From NCBI GenBank assembly GCA_024235795.1, contig JACKLR010000003.1, positions 310,001-374,000 of the forward strand: a DNA stretch of 64,000 nucleotides. Reading direction: 5' to 3'. A program made the position numbers and the translations under genes. The stretch's first letter is position 1. Each line of letters starts with the position of its first letter. This document shows, one piece after another, positions 27,154 to 35,989 of the stretch. The notes below the pieces were generated by a model. The model had not been told where the DNA came from and did not search any database. It saw only the letters and a list, made by a program, of their open reading frames with translations. This stretch comes from Burkholderiales bacterium (GTDB lineage Bacteria; Pseudomonadota; Gammaproteobacteria; Burkholderiales; Nitrosomonadaceae).

Positions 27154-27988
27154 CAACCGGAACAAAGTACTGCGCCTTAACCAGATCACGCACCTGCGGA
27201 GATTGTGCAAACGTGAGAAATTGCCGTGCTAGGTCTTGCGGCTCATGCGAAATAACCAGATTAAGCGGACGCAATAATGGGAAATTCCCGTTCTGAATAT
27301 TGGAGATTGAAGCCGCTGCACCATCAAGTGCTAACAGGCGAACTGGCATTCCACGCCGTGTCTCGTATTCTGCAGCACCGATGGATACATAGCCGATAGC
27401 ATTGCGGTTGCCTGCTACCGTCTTGATGCCTTGTGCGTTGTCGCCGATGATGATATGCGGCTTGATCATGCTGTTTTTAAGCTGAAAATAATCCAGAAAA
27501 AGTTCCAGTGTAGAACGCCCTTCAGCCTTGTTCACGACCGTGATGCGCGTATCCGGTCCACCGACAGCACTCCAGCGCATGACATTTCCGGTGAAAATAC
27601 TGACAACCTGCTGCTTGCTGAGTGAAACCACCGGGTTGCTGGCATGCACAATCAAACTGATGCCATCCAGCGCTATCGTAAAAGCGCGCAGATCATCCTC
27701 ATCTGGTTTCAGTGCGCGGGATACCATGCCAATATCGGCGACACCTTTACGCACATCATTGATGCCGCGCGATGATCCGCCTGCCTGTACGTCAATGCGC
27801 ACGCCGGGATACAACGATTCAAATCGCCGTGCGATTTCACTGACCAAGGGCGCGACAGTACTCGAACCGGTCAAAACCAGTCGTTGCGTGGCAGCACTGG
27901 CGGGCGCGGTTGATAGCAATACCAGTCCAGCAGCAACACCCGAAAGCAGAATCAGGCAGATTAGAAGATAACTGTTTTTTCTAAACAT
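27143..27988 (-). CDS. Short PstS-like phosphate/oxyanion-binding protein
   Basis: The 281-residue periplasmic binding protein has a signal peptide (about 1-33, ending APASA). The phosphate-binding pattern GSSTVAPLVSEIA is followed by QAGGSSRGINDVRKG and DIGMVSRAL. It is much shorter than the PstS at 61649-62704 and belongs to the compact PstS-like class. The protein should capture phosphate or a similar oxyanion for the pstCAB genes downstream. It begins 2 bp after the DUF547 gene. I see no Pho box in front of this operon, in contrast to the other pst operon, so regulation may differ. Confidence 0.82.
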   Translation of the reverse strand: MFRKNSYLLICLILLSGVAAGLVLLSTAPASAATQRLVLTGSSTVAPLVSEIARRFESLYPGVRIDVQAGGSSRGINDVRKGVADIGMVSRALKPDEDDLRAFTIALDGISLIVHASNPVVSLSKQQVVSIFTGNVMRWSAVGGPDTRITVVNKAEGRSTLELFLDYFQLKNSMIKPHIIIGDNAQGIKTVAGNRNAIGYVSIGAAEYETRRGMPVRLLALDGAAASISNIQNGNFPLLRPLNLVISHEPQDLARQFLTFAQSPQVRDLVKAQYFVPVDAH

Positions 27989-27990
27989 GC

Positions 27991-28809
27991 CTATTTCTTG
28001 TCATTTAATTTCCAGTCGTAATCAAGATAGCGCACTTTGAAGTTACCGGTAGCAACCATCAACTTATCCTGTTCATTGTCGGTCAGGTTATCCGCATAAT
28101 GCACCAGAAAATGATTCAACGAATGCCAGCCGCCCCATCCTCTTTCAAAATCTTCAGTGTACCAGTCGAATATTTTTGATATTTCCAGACGGCCTGTCGA
28201 TGGATTAAAACGGTTACGTGTGCGGTCCTCGAGAAATACCTGAGTGACGGCTTCGAGTTGCTGTTCCAGTTTTCCCCCTGTGAATGCTTCATTCAGCAAT
28301 GCCGGACAACCGATGGACGCACAATTTACTGCAAAATGAATACGCGGTTCGTTGTAATCGCCGGGTTTGCGGATCATGCCATGTTCAATATCATCCAACG
28401 ATCGCATTTTTCCGAGCAAAGGAACGAATTCCTTTTTCCATGGGCTGCGCAGAAATGATCCCAACGCCTTAATCGAGTCAAGCTCAGGGTAACGCGTCAG
28501 AATCAGTTCAATGGTGAACGCATTGTAGGCATTAATCAAAAATGCCAGTTGTTCCGCTTTGCTCCAGCCAATAAATGTTCTTTCATTTACGGCCGACAAT
28601 TGTTTTAAGTATTGCTGCAACGCCTGTCTGTTTTGCAAAAACCCGGCATAATCGGTCTGACTCGCCCGGCCTTGATTAATCATGACGACATGATCGTGCA
28701 GCAATGCATCCCAGACTGCGTGCGAATGATCGAACTGATTTGCAGATGCAGCTTGAGTCAGAAACCATAAAAACAAACCCGTCAGTAACGTTTGAGTCCA
28801 TTGCATCAT
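27991..28809 (-). CDS. Exported DUF547-family protein
   Basis: The 272-residue protein has a signal peptide ending near AASA (about residue 23). It is a full-length DUF547 domain, with WSKAEQLAFLINAYNAFTIELIL and the conserved HFAVNCASIGCPALLNEAF. The motif Asn-Cys-Ala-Ser-x-Gly-Cys-Pro-x-Leu carries the two family cysteines. Its function is unknown; the cysteine core resembles peptidase or transglutaminase-like folds, but this is not established. It is the first gene of the second pst operon, 2 bp before the pstS-like gene, so a periplasmic role tied to that transporter is plausible. Confidence 0.82.
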   Translation of the reverse strand: MMQWTQTLLTGLFLWFLTQAASANQFDHSHAVWDALLHDHVVMINQGRASQTDYAGFLQNRQALQQYLKQLSAVNERTFIGWSKAEQLAFLINAYNAFTIELILTRYPELDSIKALGSFLRSPWKKEFVPLLGKMRSLDDIEHGMIRKPGDYNEPRIHFAVNCASIGCPALLNEAFTGGKLEQQLEAVTQVFLEDRTRNRFNPSTGRLEISKIFDWYTEDFERGWGGWHSLNHFLVHYADNLTDNEQDKLMVATGNFKVRYLDYDWKLNDKK

Positions 28810-29435
28810 TCTTATATGCCCTATTGATCGCTTGTATGATTTACGCTAAAAACTGTTTGTCGACATCGCCCGGATGCCCTTACATGACTTAAAGGCGGGG
28901 TTACTCAAAATTCACACACACTATTCTACACTTTAATGCAAATGAGATTCGATGAGCAACTGCTTTCCCGCATCGGACAACCCTGGCCAGCATTTTTTTA
29001 CTCAACAACTCCCAACGGTTAATGCAAACCCTTATCGTTTCATAAGCTGAGACATAACAAAGGGCTATTTGAATCATGAATAAAACGATTTTTTGCCTGC
29101 TTAATAGAACGTTAATTCAAGTGTCACTCCACGTATGATCCCTTGAAATTGTAAAGCATCTTGATTTTGTCATTGTTGAGTGATTTTGCTTGACGTCCTC
29201 AGCTGATACCTGATTGTAATCTGACGCCAGATTCCGGTTTGAATTTGTCTGATTAAGTCAATAACAATCCTAACAATTTACAAAACGATATTGATAATGC
29301 ATTACATTTATGGTTATTAAAAAGGTGGATAGAAAAATAAAATCAATTTTTAGGTTTCTACTGATCAAAATGTTTATGCATTAATCCTCTCACCTGTCTG
29401 TTACTATTTTTGCGCATATATGTCATTGCTGGTTA
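28810..29435. other. 626-bp divergent intergenic region
   Basis: It separates the DUF547-pst operon (minus) from the TonB receptor operon (plus). No coding frame was credible. It contains a Fur-box-like element at 29287-29305. No Pho-box repeat was found facing the pst side. Confidence 0.5.
29287..29305 (+). promoter_or_regulatory. Fur-box-like site upstream of TonB receptor
   Basis: GATATTGATAATGCATTAC agrees with the 19-bp Fur consensus at 13 positions, all but one in the left two thirds. It lies about 130 bp before the receptor ATG. The match is partial and unscored, so iron control is only a suggestion. Confidence 0.35.
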
Positions 29436-31451
29436 ATGAACAAAAACCGGATTCTTATTAGACTAAGCAGGAAATACAATACGACAGTTCTTCGGCTATA
29501 CAGCTGTATAGGCAGTATTTTTTGCTTATTCTTCTTCCTGATCGGTTCAAATACCCTGGCGGACGATAAAAAACACGATCTAGCCGGTGCATCACTGGAA
29601 GAATTACTAAACTTTGAACTAATTACCGCATCAAAAATTGCCCGCCAGGTCAGCGATGCGCCTTCCGCTGTCAGCATTGTCACCGCTGATGATATCAAGG
29701 CTTACGGTTACCGCACGTTGGGAGAAATTCTTAACAGTATGCGGGGACTCAATATTACCTATGATCGTGCCTATGACTTTTTAGGCGGACGTGGTTTCAG
29801 CAGTCCCGGGGAATACAGCGGCCGTATCATGTTGCTCATCGACGGCATGCAAGCCAACGACAACGTATATAACCAGGCTTACTTCGATCATAGCGGCCTG
29901 ATCGATACCGAACTCATTGAACGCGTTGAATATGTACCCGGACCGGGTTCAGTAGCCTACGGAAATAATGCTTTCTTTGGTATTGTCAATATCATAACAA
30001 AAAAAGGCACCGATTTTAACGGTGCTCAGGCGGCGGTATCAGTTGGCAGTTTTTTGACCGGCAAAGCCAGATTGACATATGGCAAGCAATTTTCCAACGA
30101 TGTGGATTTATTGTTATCCGCATCGGGTTTGGCAAGCCGGGGGCAGAATTTTTATTTTCCCGAATTCGATAACGGTGATCCGCTTAATAATAACGGTATA
30201 GCGCATCGTCAGGACGGGCAGAATAACCAGCGCTTTTTTGCCAAACTGCAAGGAAGAAACTGGCTTTTCGAAGCCGGTCACTCCCGCCGACATAAGGATA
30301 TACCGACCGCACCCTACGGCGCCGATTTCAATACCCACTATTTTTATACGGACACCAACAAATTTGTTGCAGGCCAATATCATATTGATCTCAGCAACAA
30401 CCTTAAACTGTCATTACTGACGGATTTCAGTGATTTTCGCTATCATGGAAATTCCCTGTTCAGCGGCGAATACTGGCCGGATGAATCCATTGGCCGGCGA
30501 TGGGGCACCGAAGCGAAGTTCTCTGGCAGCTGGTTCGATTTCCATAAAATTATTTTCGGCGTTGCCTTCCGCGATGATTTTCAACGCAAAATAATTACTC
30601 CGGCAGCATCTTCGGACCATGGCCGCCAAACGATAAGCGTATATGCCCAGAATGAATTTACCCTGCGTAATAATCTTTGGCTCAATCTGGGTGTAAGAAA
30701 CGATTATTTCACGGATGACGGCAATGCGATATCCCCCCGTTTTGCATTAATCTACGAACCCTTGCCGGAACACTTTGTCCGCTTGTCCTATAGCCGCGCG
30801 CACCGAACGCCAACCGCGTTTGAAAAATTTTATACCGACGGCGAATTCCTCTTACCCAATCCGAATTTAAAGATCGAACATGTCCATGCGGCTGAGCTGG
30901 TATTGGAGCGGCGCTGGGGCAATCAATCCAGGGTACTTGCATCGTTTTATCATCAAACGACTGTAAAACCCATTCAGACCACCCCGTATAGTTCCGATTT
31001 TGTACAGTACCTGAATACCAATGGCGCACGCGCCAGAGGTATAGAGATAGAAGCCGAGCACCATTGGCGCAATAACATGCGTGTCCGCGCCAGTTATGCC
31101 TTTCAGGATTCCGAAGACGGCGCAGGTAACTGGGCGATCAATTCTCCGCGTCATTTAGGTAAATTCAACTTCACTGCACCCATTTATGGAGACTTATTTC
31201 GTACAGGCGTGGAGCTTCAAGTTGTTTCACGCCGTAAAACACATTTGGGCAACACCACTGGCGGTTTTGCGATTGCAAACGCCACGCTGAATACGAATCG
31301 TCTGATACCCAACCTGGATATCTCCTTCACAATTCGTAATTTATTCAATACGAATTATGTTCATGTGGCGCCTGATTACAATATGCCACTTTCGACAATC
31401 GCACAGGATAGCCGAAATTATTGGCTGCAATTGACGTATGAATTTAAGTGA
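29436..31451 (+). CDS. TonB-dependent outer-membrane receptor
   Basis: The 671-residue receptor has a long N-terminal signal region (cleavage near residue 42). A TonB-box-like and plug region follows: SLEELLNFELITASK, APSAVSIVTADDIKAYGY, then RIMLLIDG and VEYVPGPGSVAYGNNAFFGIVNIITKKG. The rest is a beta-barrel ending in YWLQLTYEFK with a terminal aromatic/charged strand. The opening resembles colicin I or vitamin B12 type receptors. It should import a ligand using TonB energy. Its stop overlaps a YfiR-like gene by 14 bp, and a GGDEF-EAL protein follows, so the receptor may be wired to cyclic-di-GMP signalling. The ligand is unknown. Confidence 0.88.
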   Translation: MNKNRILIRLSRKYNTTVLRLYSCIGSIFCLFFFLIGSNTLADDKKHDLAGASLEELLNFELITASKIARQVSDAPSAVSIVTADDIKAYGYRTLGEILNSMRGLNITYDRAYDFLGGRGFSSPGEYSGRIMLLIDGMQANDNVYNQAYFDHSGLIDTELIERVEYVPGPGSVAYGNNAFFGIVNIITKKGTDFNGAQAAVSVGSFLTGKARLTYGKQFSNDVDLLLSASGLASRGQNFYFPEFDNGDPLNNNGIAHRQDGQNNQRFFAKLQGRNWLFEAGHSRRHKDIPTAPYGADFNTHYFYTDTNKFVAGQYHIDLSNNLKLSLLTDFSDFRYHGNSLFSGEYWPDESIGRRWGTEAKFSGSWFDFHKIIFGVAFRDDFQRKIITPAASSDHGRQTISVYAQNEFTLRNNLWLNLGVRNDYFTDDGNAISPRFALIYEPLPEHFVRLSYSRAHRTPTAFEKFYTDGEFLLPNPNLKIEHVHAAELVLERRWGNQSRVLASFYHQTTVKPIQTTPYSSDFVQYLNTNGARARGIEIEAEHHWRNNMRVRASYAFQDSEDGAGNWAINSPRHLGKFNFTAPIYGDLFRTGVELQVVSRRKTHLGNTTGGFAIANATLNTNRLIPNLDISFTIRNLFNTNYVHVAPDYNMPLSTIAQDSRNYWLQLTYEFK

Positions 31452-31983
31452 CGGGAAGTTCATATACCGCTTGCTGTTATTCCTGTCTTTGTTTTTAGGC
31501 TGGACAACCGACTCCGTTGGGCAACAGAACTCTTTTCCCGAATATGCTATGAAAGCGGCATTTGTCTATAACTTCACGCTTTTTACGCAATGGCCAGAAT
31601 ATTCAGAAAACACGTTGACTGTCTGCACAATGTATTCTGACCGTTTGCGCGAAGAGCTTGAACAGTTTGCTTCCAAGCTGACACAAGACAACAAAAAAAT
31701 TGTAATTCAGAAAATCACCCGTAACCAGAATGCAGCGCAGTGTCAGGTTGTGTTTCTTTCCGAAGAAGATATGACGCATGCTCCAACTATTTTAGCGCTG
31801 ATACAGAATAGTCCGGTTTTAACTGTGACGGATATCCCCGGTTGGGCGGAAAAAGGGGTTATTATTGGGATGAATATTCAGAACCAGCGTATAGTTTTCG
31901 AAATTAATTTGAAATCAGCTCAGCAAGCCGGGCTGCAACTCAGTTCAAAGTTGCTGAATTTAGCGAGAAAAATTTATAAATAA
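31438..31983 (+). CDS. YfiR-like (DUF4154) periplasmic regulator
   Basis: The 181-residue protein has a signal peptide (about 1-28), then the YfiR-type core EYAMKAAFVYNFTLFTQWPE, QVVFLSE and TVTDIPGWAEKGVIIGMNIQ...VFEINLKSAQQAGLQLSSKLLNLA. Two cysteines, Cys63 and Cys102, are 39 apart, the same spacing I recall for Cys71-Cys110 of Pseudomonas YfiR; the second YfiR cysteine pair is absent. YfiR represses the diguanylate cyclase YfiN from the periplasm. The next gene encodes such a membrane GGDEF protein only 12 bp away, making a partner pair very likely. It starts inside the receptor gene. Confidence 0.85.
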   Translation: MNLSDGKFIYRLLLFLSLFLGWTTDSVGQQNSFPEYAMKAAFVYNFTLFTQWPEYSENTLTVCTMYSDRLREELEQFASKLTQDNKKIVIQKITRNQNAAQCQVVFLSEEDMTHAPTILALIQNSPVLTVTDIPGWAEKGVIIGMNIQNQRIVFEINLKSAQQAGLQLSSKLLNLARKIYK

Positions 31984-31995
31984 TACTGTCAAGAC

Positions 31996-34035
31996 ATGTC
32001 ATTACTACGCAACTCCAGTATTGGGAATAAATTACTTATTATAAACATAGCATCAATGAGTGTTGCTATGTTTATCCTGGTGTTAAGTATAATAACCATC
32101 ATGTTTTTCAGCAGCAGGAACAGTCTTTTAGAAGATGTAAGGAATCAAGTCCATATACTGGGTGAAAGCCTGGCGCCAGCCATGTTGTTTAACGATATGG
32201 AAACCGCCAAAGCGCTGTTTACTGCTTTACCACCCTATATAGAGTACGTAACGGTACTGGATAAACAGGGAGAAGAGTTTATTTCATATTCACAGAAAAC
32301 AGATACGGTTAATGTCCCGGCAGCATCTGCGGCCAAAAATTATTTTCCAAAAGTGTACATTGATTATCCAATTGTAGTTAACGATCGAGCGGTGGGGTTG
32401 ATTCAGGCTAGTGCGTCACTGGATAAAATCTATGACCAGCTTGCCAAATTTTTGCTGTTTACCCTTTTTTCACTATTACTATCGAGCGCACTCGGTATTT
32501 TGATGTTGAGGCACTTGCAGACCTATTTAATAAATCCTATCGTTGGCCTCACAAAATCAATGCGACTGATATCCAATACAGATAATTACTCATTACGATT
32601 TCACCTCGACAGCAAAGATGAGCTGGGAGAGCTGGCATCTGGTTTTAACACCATGCTGAATAAAATTCAGTCTCACCAGGTGAAGCTTGACGCTGAACTT
32701 GTTCGTCGCAGGGAAGCTGAAGATCGCCTACAACAATTGGCTTTTTACGATAATGTTACACATTTGCCTAATCGTCATTTTTTTAAAGAAAGACTGGAAA
32801 GTGTGGTGACATCGACTCTGAGATATAACACCAGTTGTTGCGTCATACTTATAGATCTAGATGATTTTAAAAATGTAAATGATACGCTTGGCCATCATGT
32901 GGGCGATGAGTTATTAAAGGCGGTAGCCGAGCGACTCAGCAAGGAACTGCGCGGCAGTGATGCTTTGTGCCGTATTGGCGGCGATGAATTCGCGATTATT
33001 CTCGATCATACAGATGAAATTATGCAGGTCGAATATATCGCAGACAGAATGATCAGATTACTTTCTCTTCCATTTATGTTGCAGGGACAGGAAATTTTTA
33101 TCGGTGCGAGTATCGGCGCCAGTTTCTGTCCGGCAGATGCATCCGATATACCGACTTTGCTCCGGAATGCTGATAATGCGATGTATAGCGCCAAGAATCG
33201 CGGCAAAAATCATTTCCTGATTTATAAACCGGATATGGATCATAAAAGCATGAAACGATTCACACTGGAAAACGCATTGCGACGCGCCCTAGAGCTTGAA
33301 GAAATATTTTTAACGTATCAACCATTTATGCAAATTGATACAAATAAAATAGTGGGTTTCGAAGTATTGGTGCGTTGGAATAATCCCGAACTTGGGGTTG
33401 TACAACCCGCAGATTTTATCCCGATCGCTGAAGAAACTGGACTCATCATACCCATCGGTGAATATGTTCTTTATGAAGCCTGTTTACAGACAAAGCATTG
33501 GCGGAAAGATTTTGGGTTCGAGGGTACAATCAGTGTTAATCTGTCGGGACGGCAATTATTAAAACCGGATATTGTTGAACGCATTGTCAAAATCGTGCAG
33601 TCAGTAGAATTGCCATTTAATTTATTAAATCTCGAATTAACTGAAAGTATTTTGATGGATCACTCCAAAGAAACGTTTGATAAGCTAGAAGCGCTCAACA
33701 ACTTGGGATTCTCTATATCAATTGACGATTTCGGTACGGGTTATTCTTCCATGAGTTATCTCAAACGCTACCCGATTAATACATTAAAAATTGACCGCAG
33801 CTTTATTTCCGATTTGCCTGATGATGCAAATGATGTCGCCATTTCAAAAGCAATTATAGCATTGGGTCAAAGCCTGAGTATGAAAATAGTCGCAGAAGGC
33901 GTTGAAACGAAGGAACAGTTGAATTTTCTCGAAGCATGTGGTTGCAATTTTGCGCAGGGATTCTTTTATAGCAAGCCAATGTCTGCTGAACAGGCAGAAA
34001 ATTTCATTTTAACCAGGCAAAGCCATTCCGTTTGA
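31996..34035 (+). CDS. Membrane GGDEF-EAL cyclic-di-GMP enzyme, YfiN-like sensor part
   Basis: The 679-residue protein has helix 1 (about 15-38), a periplasmic domain with the CHASE8/YfiN-like opening LGESLAPAMLFND, helix 2 (about 152-172) and a HAMP-like linker. The cyclase domain has RIGGDEF (GGDEF 328-332) and an inhibitory RxxD site RGSD (319-322). The C-terminal phosphodiesterase domain has EVL in place of EAL (456-458), NLSGRQL, ELTESILM, DDFGTGYSSM and KIVAEGVET, so its key acidic residues appear intact. Both synthesis and breakdown of cyclic di-GMP are possible. The preceding YfiR-like protein probably controls it. Classical YfiN lacks an EAL domain, so this is a hybrid. Confidence 0.9.
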   Translation: MSLLRNSSIGNKLLIINIASMSVAMFILVLSIITIMFFSSRNSLLEDVRNQVHILGESLAPAMLFNDMETAKALFTALPPYIEYVTVLDKQGEEFISYSQKTDTVNVPAASAAKNYFPKVYIDYPIVVNDRAVGLIQASASLDKIYDQLAKFLLFTLFSLLLSSALGILMLRHLQTYLINPIVGLTKSMRLISNTDNYSLRFHLDSKDELGELASGFNTMLNKIQSHQVKLDAELVRRREAEDRLQQLAFYDNVTHLPNRHFFKERLESVVTSTLRYNTSCCVILIDLDDFKNVNDTLGHHVGDELLKAVAERLSKELRGSDALCRIGGDEFAIILDHTDEIMQVEYIADRMIRLLSLPFMLQGQEIFIGASIGASFCPADASDIPTLLRNADNAMYSAKNRGKNHFLIYKPDMDHKSMKRFTLENALRRALELEEIFLTYQPFMQIDTNKIVGFEVLVRWNNPELGVVQPADFIPIAEETGLIIPIGEYVLYEACLQTKHWRKDFGFEGTISVNLSGRQLLKPDIVERIVKIVQSVELPFNLLNLELTESILMDHSKETFDKLEALNNLGFSISIDDFGTGYSSMSYLKRYPINTLKIDRSFISDLPDDANDVAISKAIIALGQSLSMKIVAEGVETKEQLNFLEACGCNFAQGFFYSKPMSAEQAENFILTRQSHSV

Positions 34036-34066
34036 AATCTGCCAGAACAATTGATCTTGCCTGATT

Positions 34067-34774
34067 TTATGCGTTGATAAAATTAACAATCCAACGCGCA
34101 AACAGCTGATCGTCAAGCCCTGTTGTTAGCGAGGCTTTTCCCTGTTCAATACGTTCAGCCGGAATGATATTTCGGCGAATATCCATCAAAGCGGACGAGT
34201 AATCTTTGCAAAATTCGGGATGCCCCTGAACACTTAGAAAATGATCGCCATAAGCGAGCATGTAGCATGGACAGAATGTACTGCCGGCAAGCACATCTAT
34301 TTCGACATCTTGTGGTAGAGAAATAACCTGATCCTGATGGCTTGCGATCAGATTGAGTTCAGCTTTGATTGGCTCCATCCAGGGCTTAATGTGCTCCACA
34401 TGATTGCTAGTCACCCCGATTCCCCATCCCCTGTCTGATTTTCTGACTTCGCCGCCGAGTGCCTGGATCATGAGCTGGTGGCCGAAGCAGATGCCGAAAT
34501 ATTTTTTCCTGGCCTGATCCAGTTCGCGGATAAAATCTTCCAGCCGGGCAATCCACGGCAAATCGTCATACACACTATGACGGCTGCCGGTGGAGATATA
34601 GGCATCGCATTCATCCAGATGCTGCGGATATTCGAATGCTTGCACATCGTACAACCTGAATTGATAGTCCGGTGCAACGTTGGCGAACAGTGCCGTGATC
34701 ATCTGCGGATAGTCACCGAACTCCGATTGCAGTTCCTCGCGTACATGGTCGCATTGCAGGATGCCGATTTTCAT
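34067..34774 (-). CDS. Class I glutamine amidotransferase-like hydrolase
   Basis: The 235-residue protein has the class I nucleophile elbow YFGICFGHQLMIQALGG with Cys near 97 and the catalytic His-Glu in VQGHPEF. It is a free-standing glutaminase-type domain similar to GMP-synthase-like amidotransferases. It is the last gene of an operon with a glutamine-synthetase-like enzyme, an aldehyde dehydrogenase and an iron alcohol dehydrogenase. In gamma-glutamylated amine pathways (Puu and Ipu types) such a hydrolase removes the glutamyl group at the end, which I infer here. It converges with the GGDEF-EAL gene. Confidence 0.82.
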   Translation of the reverse strand: MKIGILQCDHVREELQSEFGDYPQMITALFANVAPDYQFRLYDVQAFEYPQHLDECDAYISTGSRHSVYDDLPWIARLEDFIRELDQARKKYFGICFGHQLMIQALGGEVRKSDRGWGIGVTSNHVEHIKPWMEPIKAELNLIASHQDQVISLPQDVEIDVLAGSTFCPCYMLAYGDHFLSVQGHPEFCKDYSSALMDIRRNIIPAERIEQGKASLTTGLDDQLFARWIVNFINA

Positions 34775-34807
34775 AGATTTATATTTAAAATAATTTAAAA
34801 CAAGTTG

Positions 34808-35980
34808 TTAGCGTGATCCATTGACCGCTTCGACAAAAATCTCCGCATACCGTTCAGCAGTAAACGCGATGGGGTTGCCCCCAGCGGATGGGTCGGCGGC
34901 TGACATTTCGCCAATACGCGCCGCCTGTTCTGTATCGATGCCGATGGCCGACAAACTGTGTGGAATCCCGAGCTGGCTGCGAAGCGCCAATACCCAGCGC
35001 AGAAATCCATCAAACGATGTATCCTCGAGCGACAGGAATCGGCCCAACCGTTCAATACGACTCTCAATTACTGTTCGATTGGCGTTGAGTATATACGGCA
35101 TTAGAATCGCATTGAGCAGGCCGTGATGCGCATCGTAAACCGCACCGAGCGAATGCGCGATCGCGTGCATGCCGCCAAGTCCTTTTTGAAACGCCGTTGC
35201 ACCCATCAGTGAAGCCGTCAGCATTTGCGTACGGGATTCCAAATCCTGTCCATTTTCAAATGCCCGCGGCAGATAGTCTTTTACCAGACGAATGCCTTCC
35301 ATCGCAATGCCGTCGGCCATCGGGTGATAAAACGGCGCGCAATACGCTTCCAGATTATGCGACAGCGCATCCATGCCGGTCGCGGCGGTGATCTTTGCGG
35401 GCAGCGATACCGTCAGTTCCGGGTCGAGAATCACGCGCGCGGGCATCATGTTCGGATGAAAAATGATTTTTTTAACCTGCTGTTCGGTATCGGTAATCAC
35501 CGAAGCGCGGCCAACCTCGGAACCGGTTCCGGCTGTGGTGGGAACCGCAATTACGGCCGCCATACCTGCCACATTCACGCGCAACCAGTTATCGCCACGG
35601 TCTTCAAAATCCCACAACGGGCGCTCCTGCCCGACCATCAGTGCTACCGCTTTACCTGCATCCAGCGCCGAGCCGCCACCCAATGCAATCACGCCATCAT
35701 GGTTTCCTGCACGATACGCAGTCACACCATCGCTGACATTCTGACCGGTGGGATTGCCCTGAATGGCGCTGAATATGCCGCAACGCAAGCCCGATGTTTT
35801 GCAGTGATCGATAATGTCCCGAACCATTGGCAGCTCTGCCAAACCGGGATCGGTAATCAGCAACGGCGCGTTCATGCCTAGTTGTTTACAGCTATCGGGC
35901 AGTTCCTGAATACGCCCTTTGCCGACACGAATGGTGCACGGATAATTCCAGTTGGCTATTAAACTCAATGATTCAGTCAT
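34808..35980 (-). CDS. Iron-containing alcohol dehydrogenase
   Basis: The 390-residue group III (Fe) dehydrogenase has the NAD-binding GGGSALDAGKAVAL, the loop VPTTAGTGSEVGRASVI and the metal-ligand region GMDALSHNLEAYCAPFYHPMADGIA. The signature GMHAIAHSLGAVYDAHHGLLNAI supplies the remaining His ligands. It should interconvert an alcohol and aldehyde with NAD(H). It lies 9 bp after the aldehyde dehydrogenase gene, so the two may oxidise an amino-alcohol moiety in sequence. The alcohol substrate is unknown. Confidence 0.9.
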   Translation of the reverse strand: MTESLSLIANWNYPCTIRVGKGRIQELPDSCKQLGMNAPLLITDPGLAELPMVRDIIDHCKTSGLRCGIFSAIQGNPTGQNVSDGVTAYRAGNHDGVIALGGGSALDAGKAVALMVGQERPLWDFEDRGDNWLRVNVAGMAAVIAVPTTAGTGSEVGRASVITDTEQQVKKIIFHPNMMPARVILDPELTVSLPAKITAATGMDALSHNLEAYCAPFYHPMADGIAMEGIRLVKDYLPRAFENGQDLESRTQMLTASLMGATAFQKGLGGMHAIAHSLGAVYDAHHGLLNAILMPYILNANRTVIESRIERLGRFLSLEDTSFDGFLRWVLALRSQLGIPHSLSAIGIDTEQAARIGEMSAADPSAGGNPIAFTAERYAEIFVEAVNGSR

Positions 35981-35989
35981 ACGCCTCTC

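Noticed and set aside
28810..29060. Possible Pho box in front of the DUF547-pst operon
   Set aside because: Only isolated half-site-like strings were present; no second core at 11-bp spacing was found.
35225..35881. 218-codon plus-strand frame antisense to the Fe-dehydrogenase
   Set aside because: The length is a by-product of the codon pattern of the opposite strand, which encodes a complete Fe-ADH with all motifs.
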